DNA from: Candidatus Woesearchaeota archaeon CG10_big_fil_rev_8_21_14_0_10_36_11
Lineage (GTDB): Archaea > Nanobdellota > Nanobdellia > Woesearchaeales > GW2011-AR9
DNA length: 14,580 nucleotides
Assembly: GCA_002762845.1 (NCBI GenBank)
Contig: PCYB01000013.1
Coordinates: 1 to 14,580, forward strand
Direction of reading: 5' to 3'
Below, piece by piece: positions 1-6,312 of this stretch. The position numbers were made by a program, and so were the translations under genes. The first letter of the stretch is position 1, and every line of letters starts with the position of its first letter. The notes under the pieces were generated by a model. It was not told where the DNA came from. It saw nothing but the letters and a program-made list of their open reading frames with translations, and did not search any database.

Positions 1-51
1 CTCATTTTTCCTACGAATTATCTCCAGAATTTTAGTTCTGGTTAGTTTCAT
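1..51 (-). CDS. Partial CDS, N-terminus only, unknown product
   Basis: An ATG on the minus strand at 51 opens a frame that runs off the window edge without a stop. It gives 17 residues, beginning MKLTRTKILE and continuing with a basic, helix-like stretch. This resembles the first helix of a winged-helix regulator, but the fragment is too short to name. A run of four G lies just before the ATG, and a TATA-like AT-rich stretch on the minus strand at 96-106 would allow a short leader. Part of the frame also forms inverted repeats with the upstream region, so an RNA structure is an alternative reading. Confidence 0.45.
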   Translation of the reverse strand, partial: MKLTRTKILEIIRRKNE

Positions 52-74
52 AACCCCATTATTTTTATCGTAGG
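10..74. repeat. Nested inverted repeats at the window start
   Basis: CCTACGA at 10-16 pairs with TCGTAGG at 68-74. Inside it, CCAGAA at 24-29 pairs with TTCTGG at 36-41, and GGTTA at 40-44 pairs with TAACC at 51-55. The two inner hairpins share two bases. As RNA this could fold as a branched structure, but most of it overlaps the putative partial CDS on the minus strand, so it may be coincidental. Confidence 0.3.
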
Positions 75-117
75 GAAAAACTTTCGGGATAACACAAAAT
101 ATAATGTAATCACAATC

Positions 118-125
118 TTTATAAA
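118..125 (+). promoter_or_regulatory. TATA box, leaderless promoter for the 148 gene
   Basis: TTTATAAA is centred 26-27 nt before the ATG at 148, the spacing expected if transcription begins at the start codon. Confidence 0.6.
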
Positions 126-147
126 CAATACTGATGTTAAAAGATTC

Positions 148-735
148 ATGGATTTACGTTCATTAAAAAAAGAGGTACATAGTCTTGACAACATTCACGA
201 GACTGTTCAACAGTTTCAGGATAGCTGGATCAAACCTCTTCGTTCTAATACCAATTCTCATTTGCCGTTCATTCAAAACATTTCGCCAGAAGCAAAAAAA
301 GAACTTAACAAAAAATTGTCTACTTTTTATGACATTGTATACCAAACAAAAAAGGGCCAAACTGTTACTGAGAAACTGCAACAGTATACTCGATATCTTA
401 TAGATTTAAAACTGACAGAAATGCAGGGTGACCATATAAAAGCGCGGATTATTACAAACAATATGCTCCATGACGAATTTTTTAACATTCAAAACACGAT
501 TTCTGAAGTAAAAGCGTTTGACACACATACACAAAAATTGTCTGCACAATATAACGAAATAAACTTGTTGATTCATAAAGAATTATCTCTCGACGAAACT
601 GTATTTTTCATGGATCTTCCACATAAAAAGTATCTTTATAATTTGTTACAAATTGCTAAAAAACAAAAAAGTATAGTGAGGCAGGTAGGATTACATTTCG
701 TTTCATTAACACGAAATAATAATCTTGGAAAATGA
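148..735 (+). CDS. Hypothetical protein, helical, 195 aa
   Basis: I do not recognise this protein. It is rich in Lys, Gln, Asn and Leu, has no signal peptide or membrane segment, and reads as mostly alpha-helical with possible short coiled-coil stretches (about residues 40-80 and 100-150). There is no enzyme motif. The ATG is supported by a TATA box at the leaderless distance. Its stop overlaps the start of the next gene as ATGA (732-735), so the two are almost certainly co-transcribed and translationally coupled. Coupling to a small membrane protein hints at a membrane-associated role, but that is inference only. Confidence 0.75.
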   Translation: MDLRSLKKEVHSLDNIHETVQQFQDSWIKPLRSNTNSHLPFIQNISPEAKKELNKKLSTFYDIVYQTKKGQTVTEKLQQYTRYLIDLKLTEMQGDHIKARIITNNMLHDEFFNIQNTISEVKAFDTHTQKLSAQYNEINLLIHKELSLDETVFFMDLPHKKYLYNLLQIAKKQKSIVRQVGLHFVSLTRNNNLGK

Positions 736-974
736 ATCTATTCATTGGAATATTAGGGATGGTATGTATTCTTGTCGCGTTTATTCTGGATGAATTTTAT
801 AAGAAGTGGAACCAGAACACTATCCAGTATAATGTGTTTAACATGATCGGTTCTGGATTATTAGTGTGGTACGCGTTTGTTTCTGTTGTCTGGCCGTTTG
901 TTATACTTAATGTTGTATGGTTCGGCGTTGCTGGATATAAGCTAGTAAGTATATTACGGAGAAAGCGGAGATAA
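732..974 (+). CDS. Small three-helix membrane protein, CBU_0592-like
   Basis: This is an 80-residue protein with three predicted membrane helices (about 2-19, 35-51 and 54-73), a short charged loop after the first (around 20-30) and a very basic C-terminus ending in RRKRR. Its length and pattern (first helix, charged loop, NMIGSGLL-type second helix, N-x-x-W in the third) resemble the small CBU_0592-like integral membrane family of unknown function. It starts inside the stop codon of the preceding gene, so it is the second gene of a coupled pair. Its last 21 bases overlap the 3' end of the convergent kinase gene. Family assignment is by pattern only. Confidence 0.7.
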   Translation: MNLFIGILGMVCILVAFILDEFYKKWNQNTIQYNVFNMIGSGLLVWYAFVSVVWPFVILNVVWFGVAGYKLVSILRRKRR

Positions 975-1892
975 ACCAAGCATATCCATCAATGACGAAA
1001 AACCGGAAGGTATTTCTTCTCCTGTTGGTTGTTTTTTTTTGAATATAACTTTCTTTCCTAATGCTTTAACTGCTTTATCTGCTAAATTTCTGAGTTTATC
1101 TGGCGATGCTTTGCGTGCTCTTTGAATTGATTCACGTGCAACCATTACTTTAAGAAAATCTTGGAATTCTTTTGGTAATGTTGCTTTTTCATGAGTTTCT
1201 TTAATGTTAGTCATTGTTTCTCCAATACTTGGAGCATATGTCCCCGTAAGCATAAACTCAAGCGCCTTTCCCGCAGAAAATGTATCGCTGCTACGTTTTA
1301 CAATACCAATATTTCCATAACCAGAAAACCTACTTGGTACAGGAAAAAATTCTGGCGGACAGTATGGCGGAACATTTTTCATTATACGAAACACCGCGTC
1401 ACTAAATGGAATAGCAAGACCAAAGTCTAATAATTTAAGTGTTCTATCAACATACCCTATGTTTGAACATTTTAAATCACAATGCGCAATTTCATACTCT
1501 TGAAGAAGTGCAAGGAGTGTTGGTATTTGTCTAATAAAATCAATAACAACGGATTGTGTTACTTTTCCTTTTCTTACAATGTCCCCTAAAGTTTCAGGAA
1601 CATATTCCATAACGATGTATGGTCGTTCTTTGTTAACTGAGTGATCAACATATTGTACAACGTGTGGATGATTTGTTTTTTGTAAAAGAGCAACTTCACT
1701 TGCTACATGGGCAACTGTAACATTCTGAACATGATTACTCGCATCGTCAGGTAATGTATGGACTTTAACAGCAACTTCGGTACCCTCCGAATCATATGAC
1801 TTGTATACTGTTGCATATCCTCCTTTACCAACTATTTCATGAAGGGTGTACTGTATTCCTTGTTCCGATTCTGGTAATATTCTTTCAATCAT
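954..1892 (-). CDS. Eukaryote-like Ser/Thr protein kinase
   Basis: A 312-aa cytoplasmic protein kinase with the full set of catalytic motifs. These are the glycine loop GKGGYATVY (22-30), ATP-binding Lys43 in AVKV, the alpha-C Glu66, the catalytic loop HCDLKCSN (137-144; Asp139, Lys141, Asn144; HCD instead of HRD), DFG at 156-158, and a PPE motif (179-181) in the APE position. It should transfer phosphate from ATP to Ser/Thr on unknown targets. There is no transmembrane or extracellular sensor domain. The C-terminal ~50 residues are basic and have no known domain. A TATA-like TTTTTATA (1919-1926) lies ~30 nt upstream, overlapping the stop of the endonuclease III gene, so it is probably its own unit. 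It lacks the short Bud32 or RIO signatures. Confidence 0.88.
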   Translation of the reverse strand: MIERILPESEQGIQYTLHEIVGKGGYATVYKSYDSEGTEVAVKVHTLPDDASNHVQNVTVAHVASEVALLQKTNHPHVVQYVDHSVNKERPYIVMEYVPETLGDIVRKGKVTQSVVIDFIRQIPTLLALLQEYEIAHCDLKCSNIGYVDRTLKLLDFGLAIPFSDAVFRIMKNVPPYCPPEFFPVPSRFSGYGNIGIVKRSSDTFSAGKALEFMLTGTYAPSIGETMTNIKETHEKATLPKEFQDFLKVMVARESIQRARKASPDKLRNLADKAVKALGKKVIFKKKQPTGEEIPSGFSSLMDMLGLSPLSP

Positions 1893-1918
1893 TTTTATCT
1901 ACAGAAAATTCTCTATTT

Positions 1919-1926
1919 TTTTTATA
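1919..1926 (-). promoter_or_regulatory. TATA box for the kinase gene
   Basis: On the minus strand this reads TATAAAAA, centred about 30 nt before the kinase ATG, and it overlaps the 3' end of the upstream endonuclease III gene. Confidence 0.45.
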
Positions 1927-2566
1927 AATCTACCTTTGTTTTTCCAAATGTACAATATTGTACGATAGAACATCTTTTACAGTTTGGATTAATGGGAAAA
2001 CAAACCCTTTGACCATGATCAACAAACAAACTATTTATTTTATGCCACGATTCTTTTGGAATGAGTTTCATAAGTGCATTTTCAGTTTCTTCTGGGGTTT
2101 TTGTTTTTATCCAACCCAACCTATTCGAAATTCTATGGACATGGACATCAACTGCAATTGCCGGTTTGTGAAATGCGTAACATAACATACAATTAGCGGT
2201 CTTTCGTCCGACACCGGGAAAGGATATTAGTTCTTCTATCGTATCTGGAACAGTGTTGTGAAACTTTTTTAAGATTATCATGCTTAGTTTTTGTATGTTT
2301 CGTGCTTTTGTTTTATAGAAACCGATACCGTACAATGCATTTTCTAATTTTTCTACTTTTATATCAATAAAATGTTGTGGGGTGGTATAAGTTTTAAACA
2401 ATTTTTTGACAATAGGAATTGTAGTTGTATCTTTTGTTCTCGCACTTAACAACGTTGCGATAAGAAGCTGAAAATGAGTATAATTTGATAACTGTTCCAA
2501 CATTGTTGGTTTGCTCTGTTTCTGAAGTGTTGTGAATACTGTTTGAATATCTTTTTTTTTAATCAT
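1922..2566 (-). CDS. nth: Endonuclease III (DNA glycosylase/AP lyase)
   Basis: A 214-aa bifunctional base-excision repair enzyme that removes oxidised pyrimidines and cleaves the abasic site. The sequence shows the archaeal-type LLSARTKD segment (39-46) and the helix-hairpin-helix FPGVGRKTAN (116-125) with catalytic Lys122. Catalytic Asp140 sits in AVDVHVHR. The C-terminal iron-sulfur loop has cysteines 189, 196, 199 and 205, exactly the C-x6-C-x2-C-x5-C spacing of the 4Fe-4S cluster. Length matches E. coli Nth. A TATA box sits ~28 nt before the ATG, implying a leaderless transcript separate from the membrane thioredoxin gene upstream. MutY is unlikely because the protein lacks its extra C-terminal domain and keeps the Nth Lys. 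Confidence 0.96.
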   Translation of the reverse strand: MIKKKDIQTVFTTLQKQSKPTMLEQLSNYTHFQLLIATLLSARTKDTTTIPIVKKLFKTYTTPQHFIDIKVEKLENALYGIGFYKTKARNIQKLSMIILKKFHNTVPDTIEELISFPGVGRKTANCMLCYAFHKPAIAVDVHVHRISNRLGWIKTKTPEETENALMKLIPKESWHKINSLFVDHGQRVCFPINPNCKRCSIVQYCTFGKTKVDL

Positions 2567-2590
2567 AAAAGTAACAAAAAGTTTTTCCTA

Positions 2591-2598
2591 TTTTTATA
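2591..2598 (-). promoter_or_regulatory. TATA box for nth
   Basis: On the minus strand this reads TATAAAAA, centred about 28 nt before the nth ATG at 2566. It lies in the short gap after the stop of the upstream membrane protein gene. Confidence 0.55.
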
Positions 2599-2604
2599 CT
2601 TTCC

Positions 2605-3744
2605 TTACGCAAACAACAAGATTACTCCAAGAACAAAAATAATACCATGTACTCCGAATTGTAATACTCTTTTGTAATGGTCGTGCCACTTGTCAAGTTT
2701 ATGTTCAGGAACGTTCTTGTGTTGGGCTTTATTCTTTACTTTAGTGTGGCCGAAATGGTACAAAATGAGGACAACTATGAACGGAAGCATAGCAATAATA
2801 ATATAGTATATAATTAACGGGAATGTAATTACTTTATATCCTGACCGAGAAAAGACCGTGCTCAGAAGGTTGAACACTTCTTCTGTCTTGCCAATGGTAA
2901 AGAACGATCCTATAACACCTACAATCATGAAACCATAAACTGAAATTATAAACTTTCTGACAATAGCCGCATTTTTCCGAATTTTGAGAGGAATCTTCTT
3001 TAATACGTCGTCCCATGTTTGAAGAAAACTTTTCATATGGATAAGGCCAAACACGATGGCACAGAGAGCAATGAACTTTGAAAATAAAAATGGTATTCTA
3101 TTGCTGAACCCCGGCATGACATTAATTCCTGCAAGAAGGAACATGAATGCTACAACCACAATGAACGCCCCGCCTTTCTGTAAAATAGTTTTTTCATCGC
3201 GTGTAAGAGATAATAATGCAAGAAGGATAATTACTAATGCAATCATTTCCATGTGAAAACCGTCAATGAATGCAGATACTGAAATTCTTCCAAATCCTAA
3301 TGTTTTGAATACGCTTCCTGGAGACGTTCCCGTACCAATAATGCCAACAATTTCTTCCTGGTCTAATGATGGACATGCAGGATCACGATTTTCACGTATA
3401 CGTCCTTCTAGAAGACTTAATATAGACGTATTTCCCACCAAATAACTTCCTGACATAAACACTGCAGGTATTCCTTGTGAATTCTCGGGAACTGCATACG
3501 TCTCAAAATAGTTTTCAAGAAGGAGTGCATGATCTTCGTTGTAATATACTTCAAACTGTTCAATCTCTGCACCAAGATACATTGACGAAAGATCATTAAT
3601 GAACGAATCTGTTTCTGCACACGTTTTACAGTCGGTACTTGTAAAGTAGTATATACAATCTGTTTCTTGTGCTGCAACGAATGGAACTACAAGAAGTACG
3701 CTTAGAAGTACACAAAGCACAATCCCATATTGTTTTTGTACCAT
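2605..3744 (-). CDS. Exported thioredoxin-like domain fused to a CcdA/DsbD-like membrane domain
   Basis: A 379-aa membrane protein. Residues 1-25 look like a signal peptide or anchor (hydrophobic 8-22, then VAAQE). Residues 28-118 form a thioredoxin-like domain with a CKTC active site (Cys39, Cys42) and the cis-proline motif GIP (Pro93), which would lie outside the membrane. About six helices follow (166-180, 192-209, 218-237, 263-284, 306-330, 362-379). The first two resemble the CcdA/DsbD electron-carrier domain (pattern DG-x-x-x-x-x-ALVIILLALL, then a GGAF helix). However, the usual NPC cysteine is replaced (DGFHMEM, 161-167), and the fourth helix also lacks a cysteine. It starts 3 nt after the stop of the regulator gene upstream, with a GGTGAT Shine-Dalgarno-like element, so the two form one operon. 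A role in thiol-disulfide exchange outside the membrane is likely; electron relay through the membrane is doubtful. Confidence 0.78.
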   Translation of the reverse strand: MVQKQYGIVLCVLLSVLLVVPFVAAQETDCIYYFTSTDCKTCAETDSFINDLSSMYLGAEIEQFEVYYNEDHALLLENYFETYAVPENSQGIPAVFMSGSYLVGNTSILSLLEGRIRENRDPACPSLDQEEIVGIIGTGTSPGSVFKTLGFGRISVSAFIDGFHMEMIALVIILLALLSLTRDEKTILQKGGAFIVVVAFMFLLAGINVMPGFSNRIPFLFSKFIALCAIVFGLIHMKSFLQTWDDVLKKIPLKIRKNAAIVRKFIISVYGFMIVGVIGSFFTIGKTEEVFNLLSTVFSRSGYKVITFPLIIYYIIIAMLPFIVVLILYHFGHTKVKNKAQHKNVPEHKLDKWHDHYKRVLQFGVHGIIFVLGVILLFA

Positions 3745-3747
3745 CTA

Positions 3748-4095
3748 TCACCAGCGTTGAATTTCCTTTCCAACAGTTTCTTTGAATGATTCAAAGATTT
3801 TATAAATTTTTTCTTTAAGTTGTGTCTTTGGTGCTGACTTATACACAAAAATATATCCACCTTTTTCTAAGTTAATTTGTCTTCGGTATATCAATTGTTC
3901 TCTAAAAAGATTCTTTACAGACCGTTGGATAGTTGTTCTGTCTTTTTTCATCACTTTTTTAATCTCTTCAATTGTTTTCTCTTCCTTCTCATCAATAAGA
4001 TATTTTAATATGCGCAGTCCAGTTTTGTTAAGGTTAAATGAACATTGTAACAACTCTTCTACTGTAAAACCACGACAAATAAAATTTAGTTGCAT
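3748..4095 (-). CDS. Winged-helix transcriptional regulator, TrmB/MarR-like
   Basis: A 115-aa DNA-binding protein. Residues 24-87 fit a winged helix: a first helix (LNKTGLRILKYLI), a second around 41-50, a recognition helix DRTTIQRSVKNLF (52-64), then a beta wing with LIYRR and YIFVYK strands. A charged C-terminal helix (92-113) probably dimerises. It precedes the exported thioredoxin-like gene by 3 nt (same operon) and is divergent from thioredoxin across a 126-bp intergenic region, so control of both is plausible. Cys7 and Cys18 in the N-terminal arm could allow redox sensing, which is inference. A TATA box lies ~26 nt before the ATG, indicating a leaderless mRNA. Confidence 0.8.
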   Translation of the reverse strand: MQLNFICRGFTVEELLQCSFNLNKTGLRILKYLIDEKEEKTIEEIKKVMKKDRTTIQRSVKNLFREQLIYRRQINLEKGGYIFVYKSAPKTQLKEKIYKIFESFKETVGKEIQRW

Positions 4096-4116
4096 ATGAC
4101 ATGTAATTGTTCTATC

Positions 4117-4124
4117 TATTTAAG
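4117..4124 (-). promoter_or_regulatory. TATA box for the regulator operon
   Basis: On the minus strand this reads TTAAATAG-like sequence, centred ~26 nt before the ATG at 4095 (leaderless). It faces the thioredoxin promoter across the same intergenic region. Confidence 0.55.
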
Positions 4125-4179
4125 CGTTTTGTTGACACTTGTGCATTTTTTGTGAACAAACGGGCTCATATCCAATTGA

Positions 4180-4187
4180 TTTAAAAA
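4180..4187 (+). promoter_or_regulatory. TATA box for thioredoxin
   Basis: TTTAAAAA is centred ~38 nt before the thioredoxin ATG, so transcription would begin near 4208-4211. The mRNA would have a short leader with a Shine-Dalgarno site, unlike its neighbours. Confidence 0.5.
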
Positions 4188-4197
4188 GGAGTAATAA

Positions 4198-4212
4198 TCC
4201 TACATAGTAGGA
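4198..4212. promoter_or_regulatory. Palindromic operator-like site, TCCTAC-ATA-GTAGGA
   Basis: A perfect 6-bp inverted repeat with a 3-bp spacer, located between the TATA box and the start of thioredoxin. It covers the expected transcription start, and its right arm overlaps the Shine-Dalgarno site (4209-4214). This is where archaeal repressors commonly bind. The divergent winged-helix regulator is the obvious candidate ligand, but nothing proves it. Confidence 0.45.
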
Positions 4213-4214
4213 GG
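4209..4214 (+). promoter_or_regulatory. Shine-Dalgarno site AGGAGG of thioredoxin
   Basis: A consensus ribosome binding site 7 nt before the ATG at 4222. It is notable because most genes here have no room for one. Confidence 0.75.
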
Positions 4215-4221
4215 TATAACA

Positions 4222-4545
4222 ATGGTACAAGAATTAAATACTAAAACTCTTCAAGAAGCAATTATGTCTTCAACACCAGTAATTGTTGATTTCTGGGCAT
4301 CATGGTGCGGCCCATGTAGAATGTTAGCGCCCGTGTTTGAAGAGTTAAGTAGCGAATATGAAGGTAAATTAACATTTGCAAAAATATCTACAGAAGACAA
4401 TCCTGACGTTGGTTCTACGTACAGTGTGGCTGGAATTCCCTGTTTAATCGTTTTCAAAGATGGAAAGGAAGTTGATAGAATCATAGGATTTGCTCCAAAA
4501 CCATTATTGAAACAGAAGATCGATGCTCTATTGGCGAAGATATAA
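4222..4545 (+). CDS. trxA: Thioredoxin
   Basis: A 107-aa cytoplasmic thioredoxin that reduces protein disulfides. It has the classic active site WCGPC (28-32), the preceding DFWASW strand, buried Asp23, and the cis-proline motif GIP with Pro73. Its length is that of a single-domain thioredoxin. Odd feature: Cys74 directly follows the cis-proline, where Thr is usual (GIPT), placing a third thiol beside the active site. The start is fixed by a consensus Shine-Dalgarno site. It is transcribed divergently from the regulator and exported thioredoxin pair. Its stop (4543-4545) is followed within 2 nt by the TATA box of the next gene. Confidence 0.96.
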   Translation: MVQELNTKTLQEAIMSSTPVIVDFWASWCGPCRMLAPVFEELSSEYEGKLTFAKISTEDNPDVGSTYSVAGIPCLIVFKDGKEVDRIIGFAPKPLLKQKIDALLAKI

Positions 4546-4546
4546 C

Positions 4547-4554
4547 TTTTTATA
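4547..4554 (+). promoter_or_regulatory. TATA box for the 4577 gene
   Basis: TTTTTATA is centred 26-27 nt before the ATG at 4577 (leaderless spacing), immediately after the thioredoxin stop codon. Confidence 0.6.
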
Positions 4555-4576
4555 GTATTTCATTTTTTTAACGTTC

Positions 4577-4951
4577 ATGTTAGGAATACTTCAAACTGTG
4601 GGTGTTGAAAGAACAAGAGCTATTGATGATGTTGTTCAGTCGTTTCCTTCTGGTGAGAATATGATGCGATATTCATCGTCCAGTATCAAAGGTAAACATT
4701 TAGGAACTAATGAAGAAGCTCACTGTGCAGGAGTTGTGCTTGAAAGGGCAGGACATGTTGTTTTTATGTATATTGCAATCGATAAACTTCCCAATAGACT
4801 CTGGGAGTTTTCGTCTACAAAAACAAGAATTCTTGATGTGTATGAAGGTGTTTCATTTGATGCTTTTTATGAAGCAGAAAGAAAGTTTTTCGAACATAAA
4901 GATATTCCAAGAACGTTACGTGACTGTGTTGCCAAGTATTTTCTTCAATGA
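4577..4951 (+). CDS. Hypothetical protein, 124 aa
   Basis: I do not recognise this protein. It is soluble, with mixed alpha/beta character: a beta-like segment AHCAGVVLERAGHVVFMYIAI (about 48-68), then a helical C-terminal half ending in RTLRDCVAKYFLQ. There is no catalytic motif. The start is supported by a TATA box at the leaderless distance. The gene lies 43 bp upstream of bud32 on the same strand, and the bud32 TATA box lies in that gap. I compared it from memory with KEOPS partners Cgi121 and Pcc1 and see no convincing match. A long frame overlapping it at 4710 is the upstream extension of the bud32 frame and is unlikely to be translated. Confidence 0.65.
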   Translation: MLGILQTVGVERTRAIDDVVQSFPSGENMMRYSSSSIKGKHLGTNEEAHCAGVVLERAGHVVFMYIAIDKLPNRLWEFSSTKTRILDVYEGVSFDAFYEAERKFFEHKDIPRTLRDCVAKYFLQ

Positions 4952-4963
4952 GACAAAGCAAAG

Positions 4964-4970
4964 TTTAAAA
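4964..4970 (+). promoter_or_regulatory. TATA box for bud32
   Basis: TTTAAAA is centred ~28 nt before the ATG at 4995, which supports that start over an upstream in-frame ATG at 4710. Confidence 0.55.
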
Positions 4971-4994
4971 AACAAAGATGATTTCTCTATAACT

Positions 4995-5609
4995 ATGATT
5001 AAACTATTTCAAGGGGCAGAAGCAATATTGTACAAAGATAATGCTACAGTTATCAAAGAACGGTTCAGTAAAGCGTACCGTCTTTCACATTTAGATGAAT
5101 CGCTTCGTAAGTTTAGAACACGGCGGGAAGCAAAAGTCCTTACAAAACTTGACGAGATGAACTTTCCTGCACCTAAATTACACCATTTTTCTGATACGAG
5201 AATGTCTATCGTCATGGACTTTGTTCCGGGAGAAACGTTAAAAGATGTGCTTAAACATGGTGACGAGTATCAACACTTTGCACGAGAGATAGGTCAAAAA
5301 GTTGGTACTTTACATAAAGAACATATTATTCATGGAGACCTAACAACGTCAAATATGATTGTTAATGCGAAAACAAGTGAATTGACGTTTATCGATTTCG
5401 GCCTTTCATCCTTTTCAGAAAAAATTGAAGATAAAGCTGTCGATTTATTCTTGTTAGACAGAGCATTAGAAGGGACACATTTTGAATTCTATCCAGAAAT
5501 ATTTGAAGATGCATTAGAAGGGTATAAAGAAACGAACCCGGAAGCAGTTGATGTCCTTGATCGTCTTGAACAAGTAAGACAAAGGGGACGAAATAAGTCC
5601 AAAAATTGA
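4995..5609 (+). CDS. bud32: KEOPS complex kinase/ATPase Bud32 (PRPK)
   Basis: A 204-aa atypical small kinase of the KEOPS complex, which with Kae1 makes the t6A37 modification of ANN-decoding tRNAs. Signatures are plain: GAEA at 7-10, the Lys21 region VIKER followed by KAYR, catalytic loop HGDLTTSN (113-120; Asp115, Asn120), IDFGLS (133-138), EDKAVDLFLLDRA (145-157), and a C-terminal RQRGR basic tail (195-199). The start at 4995 gives the usual length and begins directly with MIKLFQGAEA; the frame is open upstream to 4710, but that part is unrelated in character and overlaps another gene. In many euryarchaea Bud32 is fused to Kae1; here it stands alone and Kae1 is not in the window. Confidence 0.96.
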   Translation: MIKLFQGAEAILYKDNATVIKERFSKAYRLSHLDESLRKFRTRREAKVLTKLDEMNFPAPKLHHFSDTRMSIVMDFVPGETLKDVLKHGDEYQHFAREIGQKVGTLHKEHIIHGDLTTSNMIVNAKTSELTFIDFGLSSFSEKIEDKAVDLFLLDRALEGTHFEFYPEIFEDALEGYKETNPEAVDVLDRLEQVRQRGRNKSKN

Positions 5610-5618
5610 ATATTTATT

Positions 5619-6278
5619 TTAAACCCATTTGGTTGCAATGGTACCTGGTCCTCGTCTGCCAACAATTGGTCCATCATCGTAAAAGAGTCCTGCTTTACTC
5701 ATGTTATCTCGAGCTATTCTCGCACAAGAATATGTTGCCATAATTCCTGATTCTTTCATAACCCTATAAATCTCTTTAAAGAATTCAGTTCCCCACATAT
5801 CCGGCGCAGTTTTTGGTGAAAATGGGTCAAAAAAAACGGCGTCGAAATGGTTCTCGCTAAGTTCTTTGATAGTTTCACGTGCATCACCGATAATAAATCG
5901 CACAGTAACATTTCCTTCATTTAATTCTGTTGTCTCTGGCGTTAATTTCTTATAATGATTAAAAAATGGTATTGGTGGATTCACTTCCTGTATTTTTGTA
6001 ATAATCTCTGGATCATATTCTAATCCAATAACTTCAATAACACACTTTGGGTTTGATTGTAACGCAATATCGATTGCCATTGCACTATTGTACCCTAACC
6101 CTGAACAAACATCAAGGAGGCGGATATGACCAGACAATGCTTTCTCGGCAATTTTACACGGAATTGCATATTTTTTAAGCGCTTCTTCTACCGCTCCCGT
6201 TTGTGAATGATACGTTTCTCCTACTGATTCGTTAAGAAATGTTTCTGTTTTGTCTGCAGTTGTTACTTTTGTTAACAT
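5619..6278 (-). CDS. MnmC/MnmD-like SAM-dependent methyltransferase
   Basis: A 219-aa methyltransferase of the family that includes the N-terminal domain of MnmC (tRNA 5-aminomethyl-2-thiouridine methyltransferase). Seen: an N-terminal DKTETFLNESVGETYHS segment (9-25), typical of the family, SAM-binding DVCSGLGYNS (56-65), acidic Glu87, DPFSPK (151-156), ATYSCAR (181-187) and GRRGPGTIA (207-215). The FAD oxidase domain of bacterial MnmC is absent, as in stand-alone MnmD forms. The likely target is a wobble uridine in tRNA, which is inferred from the family. It converges on bud32 with a 9-bp gap and follows the GINS gene, but has its own TATA box at 27 nt. Confidence 0.85.
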   Translation of the reverse strand: MLTKVTTADKTETFLNESVGETYHSQTGAVEEALKKYAIPCKIAEKALSGHIRLLDVCSGLGYNSAMAIDIALQSNPKCVIEVIGLEYDPEIITKIQEVNPPIPFFNHYKKLTPETTELNEGNVTVRFIIGDARETIKELSENHFDAVFFDPFSPKTAPDMWGTEFFKEIYRVMKESGIMATYSCARIARDNMSKAGLFYDDGPIVGRRGPGTIATKWV

Positions 6279-6300
6279 TTTTACGTAAAGATAGAAAGTG

Positions 6301-6310
6301 ATTTATATAT
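6301..6310 (-). promoter_or_regulatory. TATA box for the MnmC-like gene
   Basis: On the minus strand this reads ATATATAAAT, centred ~27 nt before the ATG at 6278 and just before the stop codon of the GINS gene (6313-6315). Confidence 0.6.
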
Positions 6311-6312
6311 TT

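Noticed and set aside
4096..4221. CACTTGTG-like half sites near 4136-4143 as an operator
   Set aside because: The short symmetry is weak and unrepeated; only the perfect palindrome at 4198-4212 was kept.
4710..4994. Upstream extension of the bud32 frame to an ATG at 4710
   Set aside because: It overlaps the 4577-4951 gene, lacks Bud32 character, and a TATA box supports the start at 4995 with normal family length.
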